Positions 10,221 to 20,306 are shown, numbered from the stretch's first letter. The stretch: DNA of 64,000 nt from Microbacterium bovistercoris (GCF_003387575.1 NZ_QUAB01000046.1:124001-188000), one strand, 5' to 3'. Program-made: numbers and translations. Notes: generated by a model not told the origin, from the letters alone.

Positions 10221-13200
10221 GCCCCTGCTCCGATCCGGGTGACCGCGACGGTGAAGTCGGCGGTGTTCGCATACGTGCCCTTGGGCACGGTGGTGTCGAA
10301 CTCGGACTCGCCGGGGAGGATTCCGAAGTCCGTGTAGACGGCGCTGCCTGCGCGCACCTCGTAGGCGAGGGCGAGGGTCTCCCCCGCGACGTCCGCGGTC
10401 TCGAAGGCGGATGCCACGGCCTCGGCCTCGGCCGCCTCGGCGAAGTCCAGCACCAGGCTGATCCGGTCGCTCACGTCGAAACCCGCCTTCTTGCGGGTGT
10501 CCTGCACGGCGCGGATCACGTCGCGGGCCAGGCCCTCGGCCTCGAGCTCGGGCGTGGTCGTGGTGTCCAGCAGCACGAAGCCGCCGGTCGGGACGACCGC
10601 CAGCGCCTCACCCTCGGGACGACCGGTGGTCTCCAGGGCAAGTTCGTACTCGTGCGGCTCGAGCACGATGCCGTCGGCGGTCACGACGCCGCCGTCCTCG
10701 GTCCAGAAGCCGTCCTTCGCGGCCCGGATCACGCGCTGCACCTCCTTGCCCAGGCGCGGGCCGGCGGCACGGGCGTTCACGCTGAGGCGGTGACTGATGC
10801 CGTACTCGGCGGCCGTGCCCTCGCCCTGCGCGACGAGCTCGACGCTCTTCACGTTGAGCTCCTCGCGCAGGATGTCCTCGAAGGGCGCGAGCGCCGCGGC
10901 ATCCGGGGTGACGACCGTGAACCGCGCGAGCGGAAGGCGCACGCGCAGCTTCTCCTTCTTGCGCAGCGCGTTGCCCACGCTGGACAGCTCGCGGACGGCG
11001 TCCATCGCGTCGCGCACGTCATCGGCGTGCGGGAACGCCTCCGCATCCGGCCAGTCGGTCAGGTGCACGCTGCGTCCGCCGGTGAGACCCTGCCACACGC
11101 GTTCGCTGATCAGCGGCACGAGCGGAGCGGCGACGCGGCAGAGCGTCTCGAGCACCGTGTAGAGCGTGTCGAACGCCTCGGTCGCCGTGCCCTCCCAGAA
11201 CCGGTCACGCGAACGGCGGATGTACCAGTTCGTCAGCACCTCGGCGAAGTCGCGCAGACGCGCAGACGCCGTGGTGGAGTCCAGGCCCTCAAGATCCTGC
11301 TTCACGTCGCGGATGAGATCGCCGGTGCGGGCGAGGATGTAGCGGTCCAGCACATCGGTGGAGTCCGTGCGCCACGTCGCCTCGTACCCGTCGGCCGCGT
11401 TCGCATAGGTGGCGAAGAAGTACCACGAGTTCCACAGCGGCAGGATGAACTCCCGCACGCCCGCACGGATGCCCTCCTCGGTGACCGAGAGGTTGCCGCC
11501 GCGCAGCACGGAGCTCGACATCAGGAACCAGCGCATCGCGTCGGAGCCGTCGCGGTCGAACACCTCGGACACGTCCGGGTAGTTGCGCAGCGACTTCGAC
11601 ATCTTGTAGCCGTCGGAGCCCAGCACGATGCCGTGGCAGCTCACCCCGGTGAACGCCGGGCGGTCGAACAGCGCGGTGGAGAGCACGTGCATCACGTAGA
11701 ACCAGCCGCGCGTCTGCCCGATGTACTCCACGATGAAGTCGGCGGGGGCGTGCGTGTCGAACCACTCCTGGTTCTCGAACGGGTAGTGCACCTGCGCGTA
11801 GGGCATCGAGCCGGAGTCGAACCACACGTCGAACACGTCCTCGATGCGGCGCATCGTGCTCTTGCCGGTCGGGTCGTCCGGGTTCGGACGGGTGAGGTCG
11901 TCGATGTACGGGCGGTGCAGGTCGATCTCACCGCTCTCGTTGCGCGGCAGCGTGCCGAAGTCGCGCTCCAGCTCCTCGAGCGAGCCGTACGAGTCGACGC
12001 GCGGGTACTCCGGGTCGTCGCTCTTCCAGATCGGGATCGGCGAGCCCCAGTACCGGTTGCGGCTGATCGACCAGTCGCGGGCGCCCTCGAGCCACTTGCC
12101 GAACTGACCGTGCTTGACGTTCTCGGGCACCCAGGTGATCTGCTCGTTGTTCGCGAGCATCTTCTCCTTGAGGTCGGTGACGCGGATGAACCAGCTCGAC
12201 ACGGCCTTGTAGATCAGGGGGTTCCGGCAGCGCCAGCAGTGCGGGTACGAGTGCACGTAGCTCTGCTCGCGCAGCATCCGGCCCTGCGCGCGGAGCAGAC
12301 GGATCAGCGGGGTGTTCGCGTCCATCCACAGCTCGCCGGCGACATCCGTCACCTGCGGCAGGAACCTGCCGCCGTCGTCGAGCGAGAGGATCGTCGGGAT
12401 GCCGGCGGCGCCGGTGACGCGCTGGTCGTCCTCACCGTAGGCGGGCGCCTGGTGCACGATGCCGGTGCCGTCGGTGGTGGTGACGTAGTCGTCGACGAGG
12501 ATGCGCCACGCGTTCTGGGTGCCCCACGTCTCGGCGTCTGCGTAGTAGTCGAACAGGCGGTCGTAGTGCACGTCCTCGAGGTCGGCGCCGCGGACGGTCT
12601 GGTCGACCGCGGCGAGCGCGTCGTCGGCCGACTCGTAGCCGAGGTCCTTGGCGTATCCGCCGAGTAGGTCACGGGCGAGCAGGTACCGGTGCGCGGAGGC
12701 CTCGACGGGGTCGTCCCCGTTGTGCACGTCGGCGGCGCCCGCGGGGCCTGCGGGAAGCACGACGTACTCGATCTCGGGTCCCACGACGAGGGCGAGGTTG
12801 GTGGGCAGCGTCCACGGCGTGGTGGTCCAGGCGAGGGCGCGGACGGCGGTCAGACCCAGCGACTCGGCCTTCACGCCGGTCAGCGGGAAGGTGACGGTGA
12901 CGGACGGGTCCTGACGCTCCTTGTAGACGTCGTCGTCCATGCGCAGCTCGTGGTTGGACAGCGGCGTCTCGTCGCGCCAGCAGTACGGCAGCACGCGGTA
13001 GCCCTCATAGGCGAGGCCCTTGTCGTGGAGCTGCTTGAACGCCCACAGCACGCTCTCCATGTAGCCGAGGTCGAGCGTCTTGTACCCGCGCTCGAAGTCC
13101 ACCCAGCGCGCCTGACGGGTGACGTACTCCTCCCAGTCGCGGGTGTACTTGAGCACCGATGCCTTCGCCTTCGCGTTGAAGACGCCGATCCCCATGTCCT

Positions 13201-13555
13201 CGATCTCGCTCTTCTCGGTCAGGCCGAGCTGCTTCATCGCCTCGAGTTCGGCGGGCAGACCGTGCGTGTCCCAGCCGAACACCCGGTCCACCTTCTTGCC
13301 GAGCATGGTCTGGAAGCGCGGGAACAGGTCCTTGGCGTACCCCGTCAGCAGGTGGCCGTAGTGGGGCAGGCCGTTGGCGAACGGCGGGCCGTCGTAGAAC
13401 ACCCACTCCTCTGCGCCGTCGCGCTGGGCGATGGAGGCGCGGAAGGTGTCGTCGGCCTTCCAGAACTCGAGCACCTCGCGCTCGATCTCGGGGAAGCGCG
13501 GGCTCGGGGAGAGGTCGGCGGCGGGGCCGAAGGAGGAGGTGCGCGGGTAGGTCAT
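10217..13555 (-). CDS. ileS: Isoleucine--tRNA ligase
   Basis: Charges tRNA-Ile. 1112 residues, the long actinobacterial type. HIGH-type motif in [21 protein letters not shown] in [13 protein letters not shown]; the editing domain lies between them and the anticodon-binding domain follows. The ATG at 13555 ([11 protein letters not shown]) was chosen because the upstream in-frame extension runs through the T-box leader. The gene is preceded by an isoleucine T-box riboswitch and drives folC, DUF4233 and ndk by coupled translation. Confidence 0.97.
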   Translation of the reverse strand: MTYPRTSSFGPAADLSPSPRFPEIEREVLEFWKADDTFRASIAQRDGAEEWVFYDGPPFANGLPHYGHLLTGYAKDLFPRFQTMLGKKVDRVFGWDTHGLPAELEAMKQLGLTEKSEIEDMGIGVFNAKAKASVLKYTRDWEEYVTRQARWVDFERGYKTLDLGYMESVLWAFKQLHDKGLAYEGYRVLPYCWRDETPLSNHELRMDDDVYKERQDPSVTVTFPLTGVKAESLGLTAVRALAWTTTPWTLPTNLALVVGPEIEYVVLPAGPAGAADVHNGDDPVEASAHRYLLARDLLGGYAKDLGYESADDALAAVDQTVRGADLEDVHYDRLFDYYADAETWGTQNAWRILVDDYVTTTDGTGIVHQAPAYGEDDQRVTGAAGIPTILSLDDGGRFLPQVTDVAGELWMDANTPLIRLLRAQGRMLREQSYVHSYPHCWRCRNPLIYKAVSSWFIRVTDLKEKMLANNEQITWVPENVKHGQFGKWLEGARDWSISRNRYWGSPIPIWKSDDPEYPRVDSYGSLEELERDFGTLPRNESGEIDLHRPYIDDLTRPNPDDPTGKSTMRRIEDVFDVWFDSGSMPYAQVHYPFENQEWFDTHAPADFIVEYIGQTRGWFYVMHVLSTALFDRPAFTGVSCHGIVLGSDGYKMSKSLRNYPDVSEVFDRDGSDAMRWFLMSSSVLRGGNLSVTEEGIRAGVREFILPLWNSWYFFATYANAADGYEATWRTDSTDVLDRYILARTGDLIRDVKQDLEGLDSTTASARLRDFAEVLTNWYIRRSRDRFWEGTATEAFDTLYTVLETLCRVAAPLVPLISERVWQGLTGGRSVHLTDWPDAEAFPHADDVRDAMDAVRELSSVGNALRKKEKLRVRLPLARFTVVTPDAAALAPFEDILREELNVKSVELVAQGEGTAAEYGISHRLSVNARAAGPRLGKEVQRVIRAAKDGFWTEDGGVVTADGIVLEPHEYELALETTGRPEGEALAVVPTGGFVLLDTTTTPELEAEGLARDVIRAVQDTRKKAGFDVSDRISLVLDFAEAAEAEAVASAFETADVAGETLALAYEVRAGSAVYTDFGILPGESEFDTTVPKGTYANTADFTVAVTRIGAGA

Positions 13556-13559
13556 GTCG

Positions 13560-13762
13560 TCTCGCAGTGATCGTGTCGGATGCTGCTGCGAGGACGACCT
13601 GTCCGGATTGTGACCTGACGGGCCGCGGTACCACCTCACTTACTCGCCTCACGGCGAGCCTCTTTCACTGCGGCGATGACGGGCCTGCCCCGCTCGGTTC
13701 TAATGAGTCTTGCGACGGTTCTTCCGAGAGCTCCCCGGTGATGGCCGGATCACAGCTGATCG
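13560..13762 (-). promoter_or_regulatory. ileS T-box riboswitch (ultrashort stem I, translational type)
   Basis: On the reverse strand: a short stem I segment with ATCACCGGGGAGC...CGGAAGAACCG in which ATC (13742-13740) is the isoleucine specifier codon; a long linker; and the conserved T-box core GGTGGTACCGCGG ending about 13623. Just upstream of the ATG, CTCGCAG (13592-13586) can pair with CTGCGAG (13567-13561), enclosing the ribosome-binding region, as expected for a translational (sequester/anti-sequester) switch. Uncharged tRNA-Ile should turn ileS translation on. A TAGAAT -10 box lies at 13772-13767. Confidence 0.88.
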
Positions 13763-13766
13763 AGCC

Positions 13767-13772
13767 ATTCTA
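13767..13772 (-). promoter_or_regulatory. -10 element for the T-box/ileS transcript
   Basis: Reverse strand TAGAAT. Transcription would start about 7 bases downstream, right at the first arm of stem I. No clear -35 box. It sits 8 bp after the stop codon of the VOC gene. Confidence 0.5.
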
Positions 13773-13779
13773 CGCGAGT

Positions 13780-14484
13780 TCAGGGGGCGCGGTGATACCC
13801 GTACAGATCGGTCTGGGTGCCGTTGATCCAGACATCCGGATCGGCGATCCTGATCGTGCGGCCGTAGGACTCGTCGATGACGGATGCGGCGAATCCGGCG
13901 TGCCTCAGCCTCGCGGCGAGCGCGTCGAGGTCGCCGCGCGCCTCGAAGGACAGACCGAAGCCCTGCCCCTCGCCCTCCGCGCGCCCGGAGGCCGAGTGCA
14001 CCCCGACCGAGCCCCCGCCCGGAGCCCGCATCTCCGCCCAGCCGCCGCCATCCGACAGGATCACCGCCTGCAGGCCGAGCGCCTCGAGGATCGCGCGCGC
14101 CTCGTCGACGTCGTCCTGGAACCAGATCGGCTGCACGGCGACATCACCGGCGCCGGCTTCCCGCGCTCCGGCGAACACCGCGATCGAGAGCCCCGATGCC
14201 GCCCGCACCGTGAGCATCTCCCCCACCCCGTCCATGTCTCCGCGCGTGACATCGCGCCCTTCCAGCGCGCGCTCCGCGGCGTCGAGGTCGGCGACCAGCA
14301 GGTTCAGGTCGACGCCGCCCGAGGGGTACTCATCAGTCGCATGATGCACGGCGAGCACGCCGTCGCCGTCGAACTCCGCCCACTCGGGCGTCGGCGGATA
14401 GGGCGGGACGAAGCCGAGCGCTGCGGCGAGCGCGTGCCAGCGCTCCGGAGCATCCGTGTAGACGATCTGCTGGACGGTGGTCAT
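13780..14484 (-). CDS. VOC (glyoxalase/bleomycin resistance) family protein
   Basis: 234 residues made of two VOC-type beta-alpha-beta modules: the first from [20 protein letters not shown] to about residue 110 and the second from about 118 ([20 protein letters not shown]) to the end ([20 protein letters not shown]). Members bind a metal and a small hydrophobic or thiol-conjugated ligand; the substrate here cannot be read from sequence. The ATG overlaps the stop of the upstream ribbon-helix-helix gene (ATGA, 14481-14484), so the two are co-translated. Confidence 0.8.
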   Translation of the reverse strand: MTTVQQIVYTDAPERWHALAAALGFVPPYPPTPEWAEFDGDGVLAVHHATDEYPSGGVDLNLLVADLDAAERALEGRDVTRGDMDGVGEMLTVRAASGLSIAVFAGAREAGAGDVAVQPIWFQDDVDEARAILEALGLQAVILSDGGGWAEMRAPGGGSVGVHSASGRAEGEGQGFGLSFEARGDLDALAARLRHAGFAASVIDESYGRTIRIADPDVWINGTQTDLYGYHRAP

Positions 14485-14630
14485 GCCTTCTCCTCCACAT
14501 GGGCGCGCAGCGCCGCCTCGACCAGAGCGGACAGGCTCAGGCCGTCGTCGATGGCCCGGTGCTTCACCGCCCGCACGAGATCGGGCGGAAGGTACACGTT
14601 GAACTGCACCTTCGCTTCCTTTGCTTGCAT
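14481..14630 (-). CDS. Small ribbon-helix-helix protein
   Basis: 49 residues, [19 protein letters not shown]... through [19 protein letters not shown]. The pattern (short beta strand VQFNVYLP, then two helices) is the ribbon-helix-helix fold of antitoxin/CopG/Arc-type DNA-binding proteins. It begins with a TATATT-N6-ATG leaderless promoter and overlaps the VOC gene by 4 bp. It could repress its own promoter; no toxin-like gene is adjacent, only the VOC gene, so a toxin-antitoxin role is not supported. Confidence 0.8.
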   Translation of the reverse strand: MQAKEAKVQFNVYLPPDLVRAVKHRAIDDGLSLSALVEAALRAHVEEKA

Positions 14631-14636
14631 GCTAGC

Positions 14637-14642
14637 AATATA
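14637..14642 (-). promoter_or_regulatory. -10 element of a leaderless promoter for the RHH-VOC pair
   Basis: Reverse strand TATATT, six bases (GCTAGC, itself palindromic), then the ATG at 14630. The GCTAGC palindrome and the AT-rich -10 could be the operator of the RHH protein. Confidence 0.6.
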
Positions 14643-14671
14643 GCCGGGCAAGTGGTGTCGGCACCATCCCG

Positions 14672-14677
14672 TAGTCT
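14672..14677 (+). promoter_or_regulatory. -10 element of a leaderless promoter for the pentapeptide-like gene
   Basis: TAGTCT, six bases (CACGAC), GTG at 14684. Divergent from the RHH promoter; the two -10 boxes are only about 30 bp apart. Confidence 0.55.
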
Positions 14678-14683
14678 CACGAC

Positions 14684-15328
14684 GTGCCTGTCATCCGCCC
14701 TGTGCCTCCCCGCGTGTCCGCTCCCGATCTTCCCGACCACCTGACTCCGGCCCGCGCGCAGCGCCGTGCCGATCTCCTCGAGGCATCCGTGGAGTGCGCA
14801 GGCGAGATCGACCTCGCGCACAGCAGTCTCGAGCAGTGCGTGCTCACCGGCTCCGCCGATCGCGTCGACCTCACCGGGGCGACGCTGCTCGACGTGCGCA
14901 TCGAGGATCTGCGGGCCCCTGTCGTCTCGCTGCGGGATTCGACGATCCGGCGCCTGTCCATCGAGCGCGGACGGATCGGCACGCTCGACCTCTCCACCGC
15001 CCGCATCGGCGAACTCGAGATCCGCGGCGCGAGGATCGACTACCTGTCTCTCGGCGCCGCCAGAGCAGAGGACGTCCTGATCGCCGACACGATGCTGCAC
15101 ACCCTCGACGTTCCGCAGGCGACGCTCACCAGGGTCCGCTTCGACGGCAGCCGTGCCGACGAGGTCGACACCCGCGGCCTCACCGCGAAGGACCTCGATC
15201 TGCGCGGGCTCGACGCGCTCGCCTACCTCGACGTTCTCTCGCTGCGCGGCGCGACGCTGAGCTCGCGTCAGGTCGAGCTGCTCGCCACTGCCTTCGCCGC
15301 CGCGGCCGGCATCGACGTACAGGATTGA
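14684..15328 (+). CDS. Pentapeptide-repeat-like right-handed beta-helix protein
   Basis: 214 residues from a GTG start. From about residue 45 the sequence has short repeating units of the A(D/N)LxxxxL type ([52 protein letters not shown]), consistent with stacked coils of a pentapeptide-repeat beta helix. A predicted non-repeat C-terminal helix ends in [11 protein letters not shown]. No signal peptide or membrane segment. Such proteins sometimes mimic DNA (gyrase protection), but the family is broad and the function here is unknown. Its stop is 5 bp from the convergent ABC ATPase gene. Confidence 0.75.
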   Translation: MPVIRPVPPRVSAPDLPDHLTPARAQRRADLLEASVECAGEIDLAHSSLEQCVLTGSADRVDLTGATLLDVRIEDLRAPVVSLRDSTIRRLSIERGRIGTLDLSTARIGELEIRGARIDYLSLGAARAEDVLIADTMLHTLDVPQATLTRVRFDGSRADEVDTRGLTAKDLDLRGLDALAYLDVLSLRGATLSSRQVELLATAFAAAAGIDVQD

Positions 15329-15333
15329 CGGGC

Positions 15334-16803
15334 TCAGCGGGCCGCGAGCAGTTCCCTAGTGAACGGGTGCCGCGGATCCGTGAACACGTCCGCGACGGCC
15401 CCCTGCTCGACGATCGCACCGTCCTGCATCACCAGCACGTCGTCGCAGACGGCTCCGACCACACCCAGATCGTGCGAGACGAACACCATGGTCAGGCCGT
15501 GGTCCTGCTGCACGCGCCGCAGCAGCGTGAGCACCCGTTCGCGCACGGTCGGGTCCAGCGCCGACACCGGCTCGTCGAGCACGAGCACCTGCGGGTCGGC
15601 GGCGAGCGCCCGGGCGATGGCCGCACGCTGACGCTGGCCTCCGGAGAGCTCCCTCGGACGGCGGGCGCCCAGCTCGGGCGCCAGCCCCACCTCGCCGAGC
15701 AGTTCTGCGATCCGCCCCCGGCGCCGCGCGCGCGGGACACCGGCCGCTTCGAGCGCCTCGCCGAGCGAGCGGGCGATGGTCCAGCGCGGATCGAACGCCC
15801 CGAGGGGATCCTGGTGCACGAGCTGCACGCGCTGCGGCGTCACCCAGTCCAGCGTCCCGGCATCCAGCCTCGTGACGCCGACGATCATGCGCGCAAGCGT
15901 CGTCTTGCCCGAACCCGACTCGCCCACGACGCCGAGCGTCTGCCCCATCCCCAGCGTGAACGACGCGTCCCGCACTGCGGGGCGGTCGAAACTCTTCGAG
16001 ACCGCTGACGCGCGCAGCAGTGCGGGCCGCTCCGTGCGGACGACGTCGGCGATCTCATGCCGGGATGCCGCGACGAGATCCTTCGTGTACTGCTCCTGCG
16101 GCTGCTCCATGACCTGCACCGTCGTGCCCTGCTCGACGATCCGGCCGTCGCGCATCACGACCACCCGGTCGGCGACGCGTCGCACGGCGGCGAAGTCGTG
16201 ACTGATGAACAGCACGGCCGTGCCCGCATCGGCGATCTGACGCAGCAGCGCCAGCACCCGCGCCTGCACCGTGGCATCCAGCGCGGTCGTCGCCTCATCG
16301 GCGACCAGCACCGCAGGGGCCGTCGAGACCGCAGAGGCGATCAGCGCCCGCTGTCGCAGACCTCCGGAGAGCTCATGCGGGTACTGCCGCGCACGACGCT
16401 CGGGCTCCGGCACCGAGACCTGGCGAAGCAGCGACAGCACCCGCGCCTGGTCGGCGGGCATCCCGTGGATGTGCAGCGGCTCAGCGACCTCGGCGCCCAC
16501 CCTCCGCAGCGGATCCAGCGCGGCGAGCGCATCCTGCGACACCAGCGCGATGCGCCGGCCGCGCAGCGGCCGCCATCCGTTCTCGGTCAGCCCCGCGGCA
16601 TCCATGCCGTCGATCACCAGCGTCGAGGCGGAGACGGATCCGGGGGCAAGCCCCAGCAGCGCCCGCGCCGTCAGCGACTTGCCTGCCCCGGACTCGCCGA
16701 CGATGGCGAGGCATTCACCCGGTTCGACCGCGAACGACACGTCGTCGACGACGAGCCTGTCGCCGAACGCTATCCGCAGCCCGCGCACTTGAACCGCGCT
16801 CAT
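15334..16803 (-). CDS. Peptide/nickel-type ABC transporter, two fused ATPase domains
   Basis: Energises the importer encoded upstream. 489 residues from ATG 16803 (MSAVQVRGLRIAFGDRLVV). Two complete nucleotide-binding domains in one chain: N-terminal Walker A GESGAGKS with signature LSGGLRQRA and Walker B VLVADEAT; C-terminal Walker A GESGSGKT with LSGGQRQRA and VLVLDEP. Most Opp/Dpp systems use separate DppD and DppF; here they are joined with no duplicated linker gene. The ATG overlaps the permease stop (ATGA, 16800-16803). Last gene of a four-gene operon. Confidence 0.93.
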   Translation of the reverse strand: MSAVQVRGLRIAFGDRLVVDDVSFAVEPGECLAIVGESGAGKSLTARALLGLAPGSVSASTLVIDGMDAAGLTENGWRPLRGRRIALVSQDALAALDPLRRVGAEVAEPLHIHGMPADQARVLSLLRQVSVPEPERRARQYPHELSGGLRQRALIASAVSTAPAVLVADEATTALDATVQARVLALLRQIADAGTAVLFISHDFAAVRRVADRVVVMRDGRIVEQGTTVQVMEQPQEQYTKDLVAASRHEIADVVRTERPALLRASAVSKSFDRPAVRDASFTLGMGQTLGVVGESGSGKTTLARMIVGVTRLDAGTLDWVTPQRVQLVHQDPLGAFDPRWTIARSLGEALEAAGVPRARRRGRIAELLGEVGLAPELGARRPRELSGGQRQRAAIARALAADPQVLVLDEPVSALDPTVRERVLTLLRRVQQDHGLTMVFVSHDLGVVGAVCDDVLVMQDGAIVEQGAVADVFTDPRHPFTRELLAAR

Positions 16804-17606
16804 GACCGGACCCCATCCGCTCTGGCGCGCAGGGTGCGCCCGATCACCGTCGCGCTGATCACCGTCAGCGTGATCGCCAGGCCGGGGAACACCGAGATCC
16901 ACCATGCCCGGCCCAGCACGTTGCGTCCGCCCGACAGCATGAGTCCCCACTCGGGCTGCGGCTCGATCGGGCCGAGGCCGAGGAAGCTCAAGCCGGCGGC
17001 GGCGAGGATGCTCGAACCGATCCCGATGGTCGCGAGCACGCTCAGCGACCCGAGCACGCCGGGCAGAACGTGCCGCCGGAAGGCGCGCACCGGCCCGACC
17101 CCGAGGATGCGGGCTGCCTCGACGTGCTCCGCGCCCCGCAGCGTCCGCGTCTGCGTACGTGCCAGCCGGATGTACACCGGCACGGCTGCCAGAGTCACCG
17201 CGATCGCGACGTTCACGGGCCCCGGGCCGAGCACCGCCACCACGATGAGTGCGATGAGGAACTCCGGGAAGGCCAGCAGGATGTCTGTGAGCCGCATCGC
17301 GACAGCGTCCACCGGCCGCGGCGCGACGCCCGACATCGCCCCGACCGCGAGCCCAGCGACCAGCGCGAGCGTCGTGGCGAGCAGGCCGATACCCGCAGAG
17401 CGGGCGGCGCCGTAGATCACCCGCGAGTACACGTCCCTGCCGGACTGGTCTGTGCCGAACAGGTGCTCCGGCCCCGGCGGCAGCAGCGCGCCGCGCACGT
17501 CGGTCTGCAGCGGGTCGTGCGTGGCGAGCAGCCCTGGAAGCAGCGCCGCGACCGCGACCAGCGCCAGGAAGGCGACGGCGAACCACATCCCCATCCGGCC
17601 CCTCAT
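16800..17606 (-). CDS. ABC transporter permease, DppC type
   Basis: Inner-membrane channel subunit, 268 residues, about six transmembrane helices. Shows HLFGTDQSGRDVYSRVIYGAA, characteristic of DppC/OppC, and a cytoplasmic EAA-like loop (EAARILGVGPVRAFRRHVLP). ATG overlaps the preceding permease stop (17603-17606) by 4 bp and its own stop overlaps the ATPase start, so all three are translationally coupled. Confidence 0.93.
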   Translation of the reverse strand: MRGRMGMWFAVAFLALVAVAALLPGLLATHDPLQTDVRGALLPPGPEHLFGTDQSGRDVYSRVIYGAARSAGIGLLATTLALVAGLAVGAMSGVAPRPVDAVAMRLTDILLAFPEFLIALIVVAVLGPGPVNVAIAVTLAAVPVYIRLARTQTRTLRGAEHVEAARILGVGPVRAFRRHVLPGVLGSLSVLATIGIGSSILAAAGLSFLGLGPIEPQPEWGLMLSGGRNVLGRAWWISVFPGLAITLTVISATVIGRTLRARADGVRS

Positions 17607-18571
17607 CGCCGTTCCCCGATCTCGGGAGCCGGAATCGCGGCGGGTACCGCGCGCAGCCGCGGATCGAGCAGCGGATGCAGCAGCTCGACGATCACATTCA
17701 CGACCACGAACACCAGCGCGCTGAGCATGATCACTCCTGCGACCACGGGCACGTCCCGGTCGACGATCGCCGTGAGCGTCACGCGCCCGAGCCCCGGCCT
17801 GGCGAACACCGTCTCGACGAGCACGGCACCCCCGAGCAGCGAGCCGACCAGATAGGCGGCCAGGGTCAAGGCGCTCGCCGCCCCGTGACGCACCGTGTGG
17901 TGCAGGGTCAGACGCACCTGTCCCGCGCCACGGGCCCGCACCGTCTCGGCGAACGGCTGCCGCTCGGCCTGGTCCATTCCGTCGCGCAGCACCTGACCGA
18001 TCAGCGCCGCGATCGGCAGCGCGAGCGTCACTGCAGGCAGCACGATCGTCGCAGGGCTGCGGGTGCCGGCGACCGGGAACCAGCCCAGTCCGAACGCGAA
18101 CACACCCAGCAGCACGAGCCCGATCCAGAACACCGGTGACGACAGCACGATCAGTTCGGCGGTCACGATGACGCCTCGCGCCACGCCACGGCGCGCGAAC
18201 AGCGCGACGACGAATGCCAGCACCAGCGCGATGAGCAGCGCGACCGTGGTGAGCTGCACCGTCGGGCCCAGCTGCCGGCCGATCACCTCGGCCACCGGCA
18301 GCCGCAGCTGGTACGACGTGCCGAGATCGCCGCGCAGCAGACCGCCGAGGTACGAGAAGTACTGCTCCAGCGGCGGGCGATCCAGACCGAGCTCGGTGCG
18401 GATGCCCGCCTTCACCTCTTCGCTCACCTGGGCCTGCGGCCCGAGCATCACCGACACCGCGTCTCCAGGGATGATCCGGAACGCGAGGAAGGCCAGCGTC
18501 GCGGCGCCCCAGAGGACGACGAGGACGGATGCCGCAAGCCCGGCGATCCTCGACAGCGCGCGACGGGTCAC
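17603..18571 (-). CDS. ABC transporter permease, DppB type
   Basis: 322 residues, six transmembrane helices, with the DppB-typical FRIIPGDAVSVMLGP after the first helix, the long loop GLDRPPLEQYFSYLGGLLRGDLGTSYQ, and the EAA-like loop (ETVRARGAGQVRLTLHHTVRH). Forms the pore with the DppC-type subunit. Lies 15 bp downstream of the substrate-binding lipoprotein. Confidence 0.93.
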   Translation of the reverse strand: MTRRALSRIAGLAASVLVVLWGAATLAFLAFRIIPGDAVSVMLGPQAQVSEEVKAGIRTELGLDRPPLEQYFSYLGGLLRGDLGTSYQLRLPVAEVIGRQLGPTVQLTTVALLIALVLAFVVALFARRGVARGVIVTAELIVLSSPVFWIGLVLLGVFAFGLGWFPVAGTRSPATIVLPAVTLALPIAALIGQVLRDGMDQAERQPFAETVRARGAGQVRLTLHHTVRHGAASALTLAAYLVGSLLGGAVLVETVFARPGLGRVTLTAIVDRDVPVVAGVIMLSALVFVVVNVIVELLHPLLDPRLRAVPAAIPAPEIGERR

Positions 18572-18586
18572 GTCAGTGAGCGTACG

Positions 18587-20209
18587 TCAGCGGGCGACGC
18601 TCACGCCGTAGAACAGCGGACGGCCGTACAGGTCGTAGGCGAGCCCCTTCACGTCGTCGTTCTGCGCCGTGATCGCGGAGTTCACGTAGAGCGGCACGAT
18701 CGCGACGTGCTCGGCGTTCCACTGCTGCACCTCGGTGTAGATGCCGTTGCGCTGCGCGGGATCCGACGACGCCAGGCCGTCGGCCAGCAGCTCGTCGACC
18801 GCCGGGTCGCTCACCTGCGAGGCGTTCTGGAAGCCGTCGGTGCCCAGGTGGCTGCGCAGCAGGTCAGCGTCGACGCCCGAGAAGTCCCAGTCGGTGATGT
18901 CGTAGGTCTTCGGCCCGTACTGCTCGTTGTACGCAGCGGGCTCGAGCGCCTCGCGGGTGATCTCGAAGCCGACCTTCTTCAGGTCCGACTGCACCGCATT
19001 GGCGAGCGCCGTGCGGTCTTCGGGGATCGGAGTCCAGGCGATCCAGCGGGCCGACAGGCGCTTCCCGTCCTTCATGCGGATGCCGTCGGCGTCGCGCTCG
19101 GTCCAGCCCGCCTCGTCGAGCAGCGCGTTCGCCTTGTCGGCGTCGAAGGCCCAGGTGCCCTCGAGACTCTCGTCGTAGCCCGGCGTCGTCGGTCCGAGAA
19201 TGCTCCACGCCCGCGGGAACTCGCCGAAGAAGATCTGCTCGACAGCGGCATCCACGTCGATCGCGAGGGAGAACGCCTCGCGCACCTTCTGGTCGGCGAA
19301 GACGCCGTACTTCTCGTTCAGGAACAGCGAGTACGGCAGGCCGGGGTACTCCTTCGCCTCGACCGTGATGTCATCGCCGAGGTCTCCGACGGCGTTCGGC
19401 GGCAGCTGGCTGGCGACATCCGCCTCGCCGGACGAGACCACGCCGGCGCGCACGGAGGCCTCGGGAAGGATCTCGACACGCAGCGTCTCGATGGCGGGCG
19501 CCTTCGCGCCGTCGGGACCCCACGCGTAGTCGTCGTTGCGGGTGTAGACGATCTCCTGATCGGCGGTGTACTCGCTCAGCACGAACGGGCCGGTGCCGAC
19601 GCTCACGTCTGGGCCGCCCGCGGCGAGCTTGTCGGCCGAGTTCTTCAGCACCTTCGGCGACCAGAACCCCAGCTGTGCGGTGCTCGCGGCCTGCAGGAAC
19701 GGAGCGTAGGGCTGCGTGAAGCTCACCTCGACGGTGTGCGCATCCTTCACCGCGGTGCCTGCGTACAGGTCGTCGCCGAGCATGGCCTTCGCCTGCGCCG
19801 ACTTCGTGGCCGGGTCGACGATGCGGTCGAAGTTCGCCTTCACCGCTTCCGCATCGAACGGGGTGCCGTCGGTGAACGTGACGTCGTCGCGCAGCTCGAA
19901 GGTGTAGGTCTTCCCGTCGTCGGACACGGTCCACTTCTTCGCCAGCCACGGTGAGAACGAGCCGTCGGACTCCTGGAACACCAGCGAGTCGAGCACCTGA
20001 CGCTGCACCATGGCGGTCACGTCGAGCTGGCTGACCTGCGGGTCCATCTTGCCTGCGGAGAGGTTCGCGCCCTCGATCGCCCAGACCAGTTCGCCGCCCT
20101 CCGATGCGGCGTCGCCGCCGGAAGGTGCGGAGCAGGCGCTGAGAACAAGAGCGGATGCCGCGGCGATCGCCGCGAGGGGAAGAAGACGGCGCGCGGTGAA
20201 GGCGGGCAT
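18587..20209 (-). CDS. Family 5 extracellular solute-binding lipoprotein
   Basis: Captures peptide, nickel or another small ligand outside the cell and passes it to the permeases. 540 residues from ATG 20209 (MPAFTARRLLPLAAIAAASA). Lipoprotein signal with lipobox LSAC (Cys about residue 26), then the SBP family 5 fold: LDSLVFQE, DDGKTYTFELRDDVTFTDGT, GTGPFVLSEYTA, AFSLAIDVDAAVEQIF. First gene of the operon and divergent from valS. The ligand cannot be assigned from sequence; peptides are the commonest for this family. Confidence 0.92.
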   Translation of the reverse strand: MPAFTARRLLPLAAIAAASALVLSACSAPSGGDAASEGGELVWAIEGANLSAGKMDPQVSQLDVTAMVQRQVLDSLVFQESDGSFSPWLAKKWTVSDDGKTYTFELRDDVTFTDGTPFDAEAVKANFDRIVDPATKSAQAKAMLGDDLYAGTAVKDAHTVEVSFTQPYAPFLQAASTAQLGFWSPKVLKNSADKLAAGGPDVSVGTGPFVLSEYTADQEIVYTRNDDYAWGPDGAKAPAIETLRVEILPEASVRAGVVSSGEADVASQLPPNAVGDLGDDITVEAKEYPGLPYSLFLNEKYGVFADQKVREAFSLAIDVDAAVEQIFFGEFPRAWSILGPTTPGYDESLEGTWAFDADKANALLDEAGWTERDADGIRMKDGKRLSARWIAWTPIPEDRTALANAVQSDLKKVGFEITREALEPAAYNEQYGPKTYDITDWDFSGVDADLLRSHLGTDGFQNASQVSDPAVDELLADGLASSDPAQRNGIYTEVQQWNAEHVAIVPLYVNSAITAQNDDVKGLAYDLYGRPLFYGVSVAR

Positions 20210-20300
20210 GCGTGACCTCGGAAGGGTGCGGGAACGGGACATTCCAGCTTACCCGGGATTTATGGACGGGGTCGAAGAACCCGGCATCCGGCGTCACCGA

Positions 20301-20306
20301 TAGACT
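20301..20306 (+). promoter_or_regulatory. Candidate -10 element for valS
   Basis: TAGACT, about 65 bp upstream of the valS ATG; the transcript would carry a leader ending in an AAGGAGA ribosome binding site (20360-20366). No clear -35. No T-box sequence is seen in this leader, unlike ileS. Confidence 0.4.
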
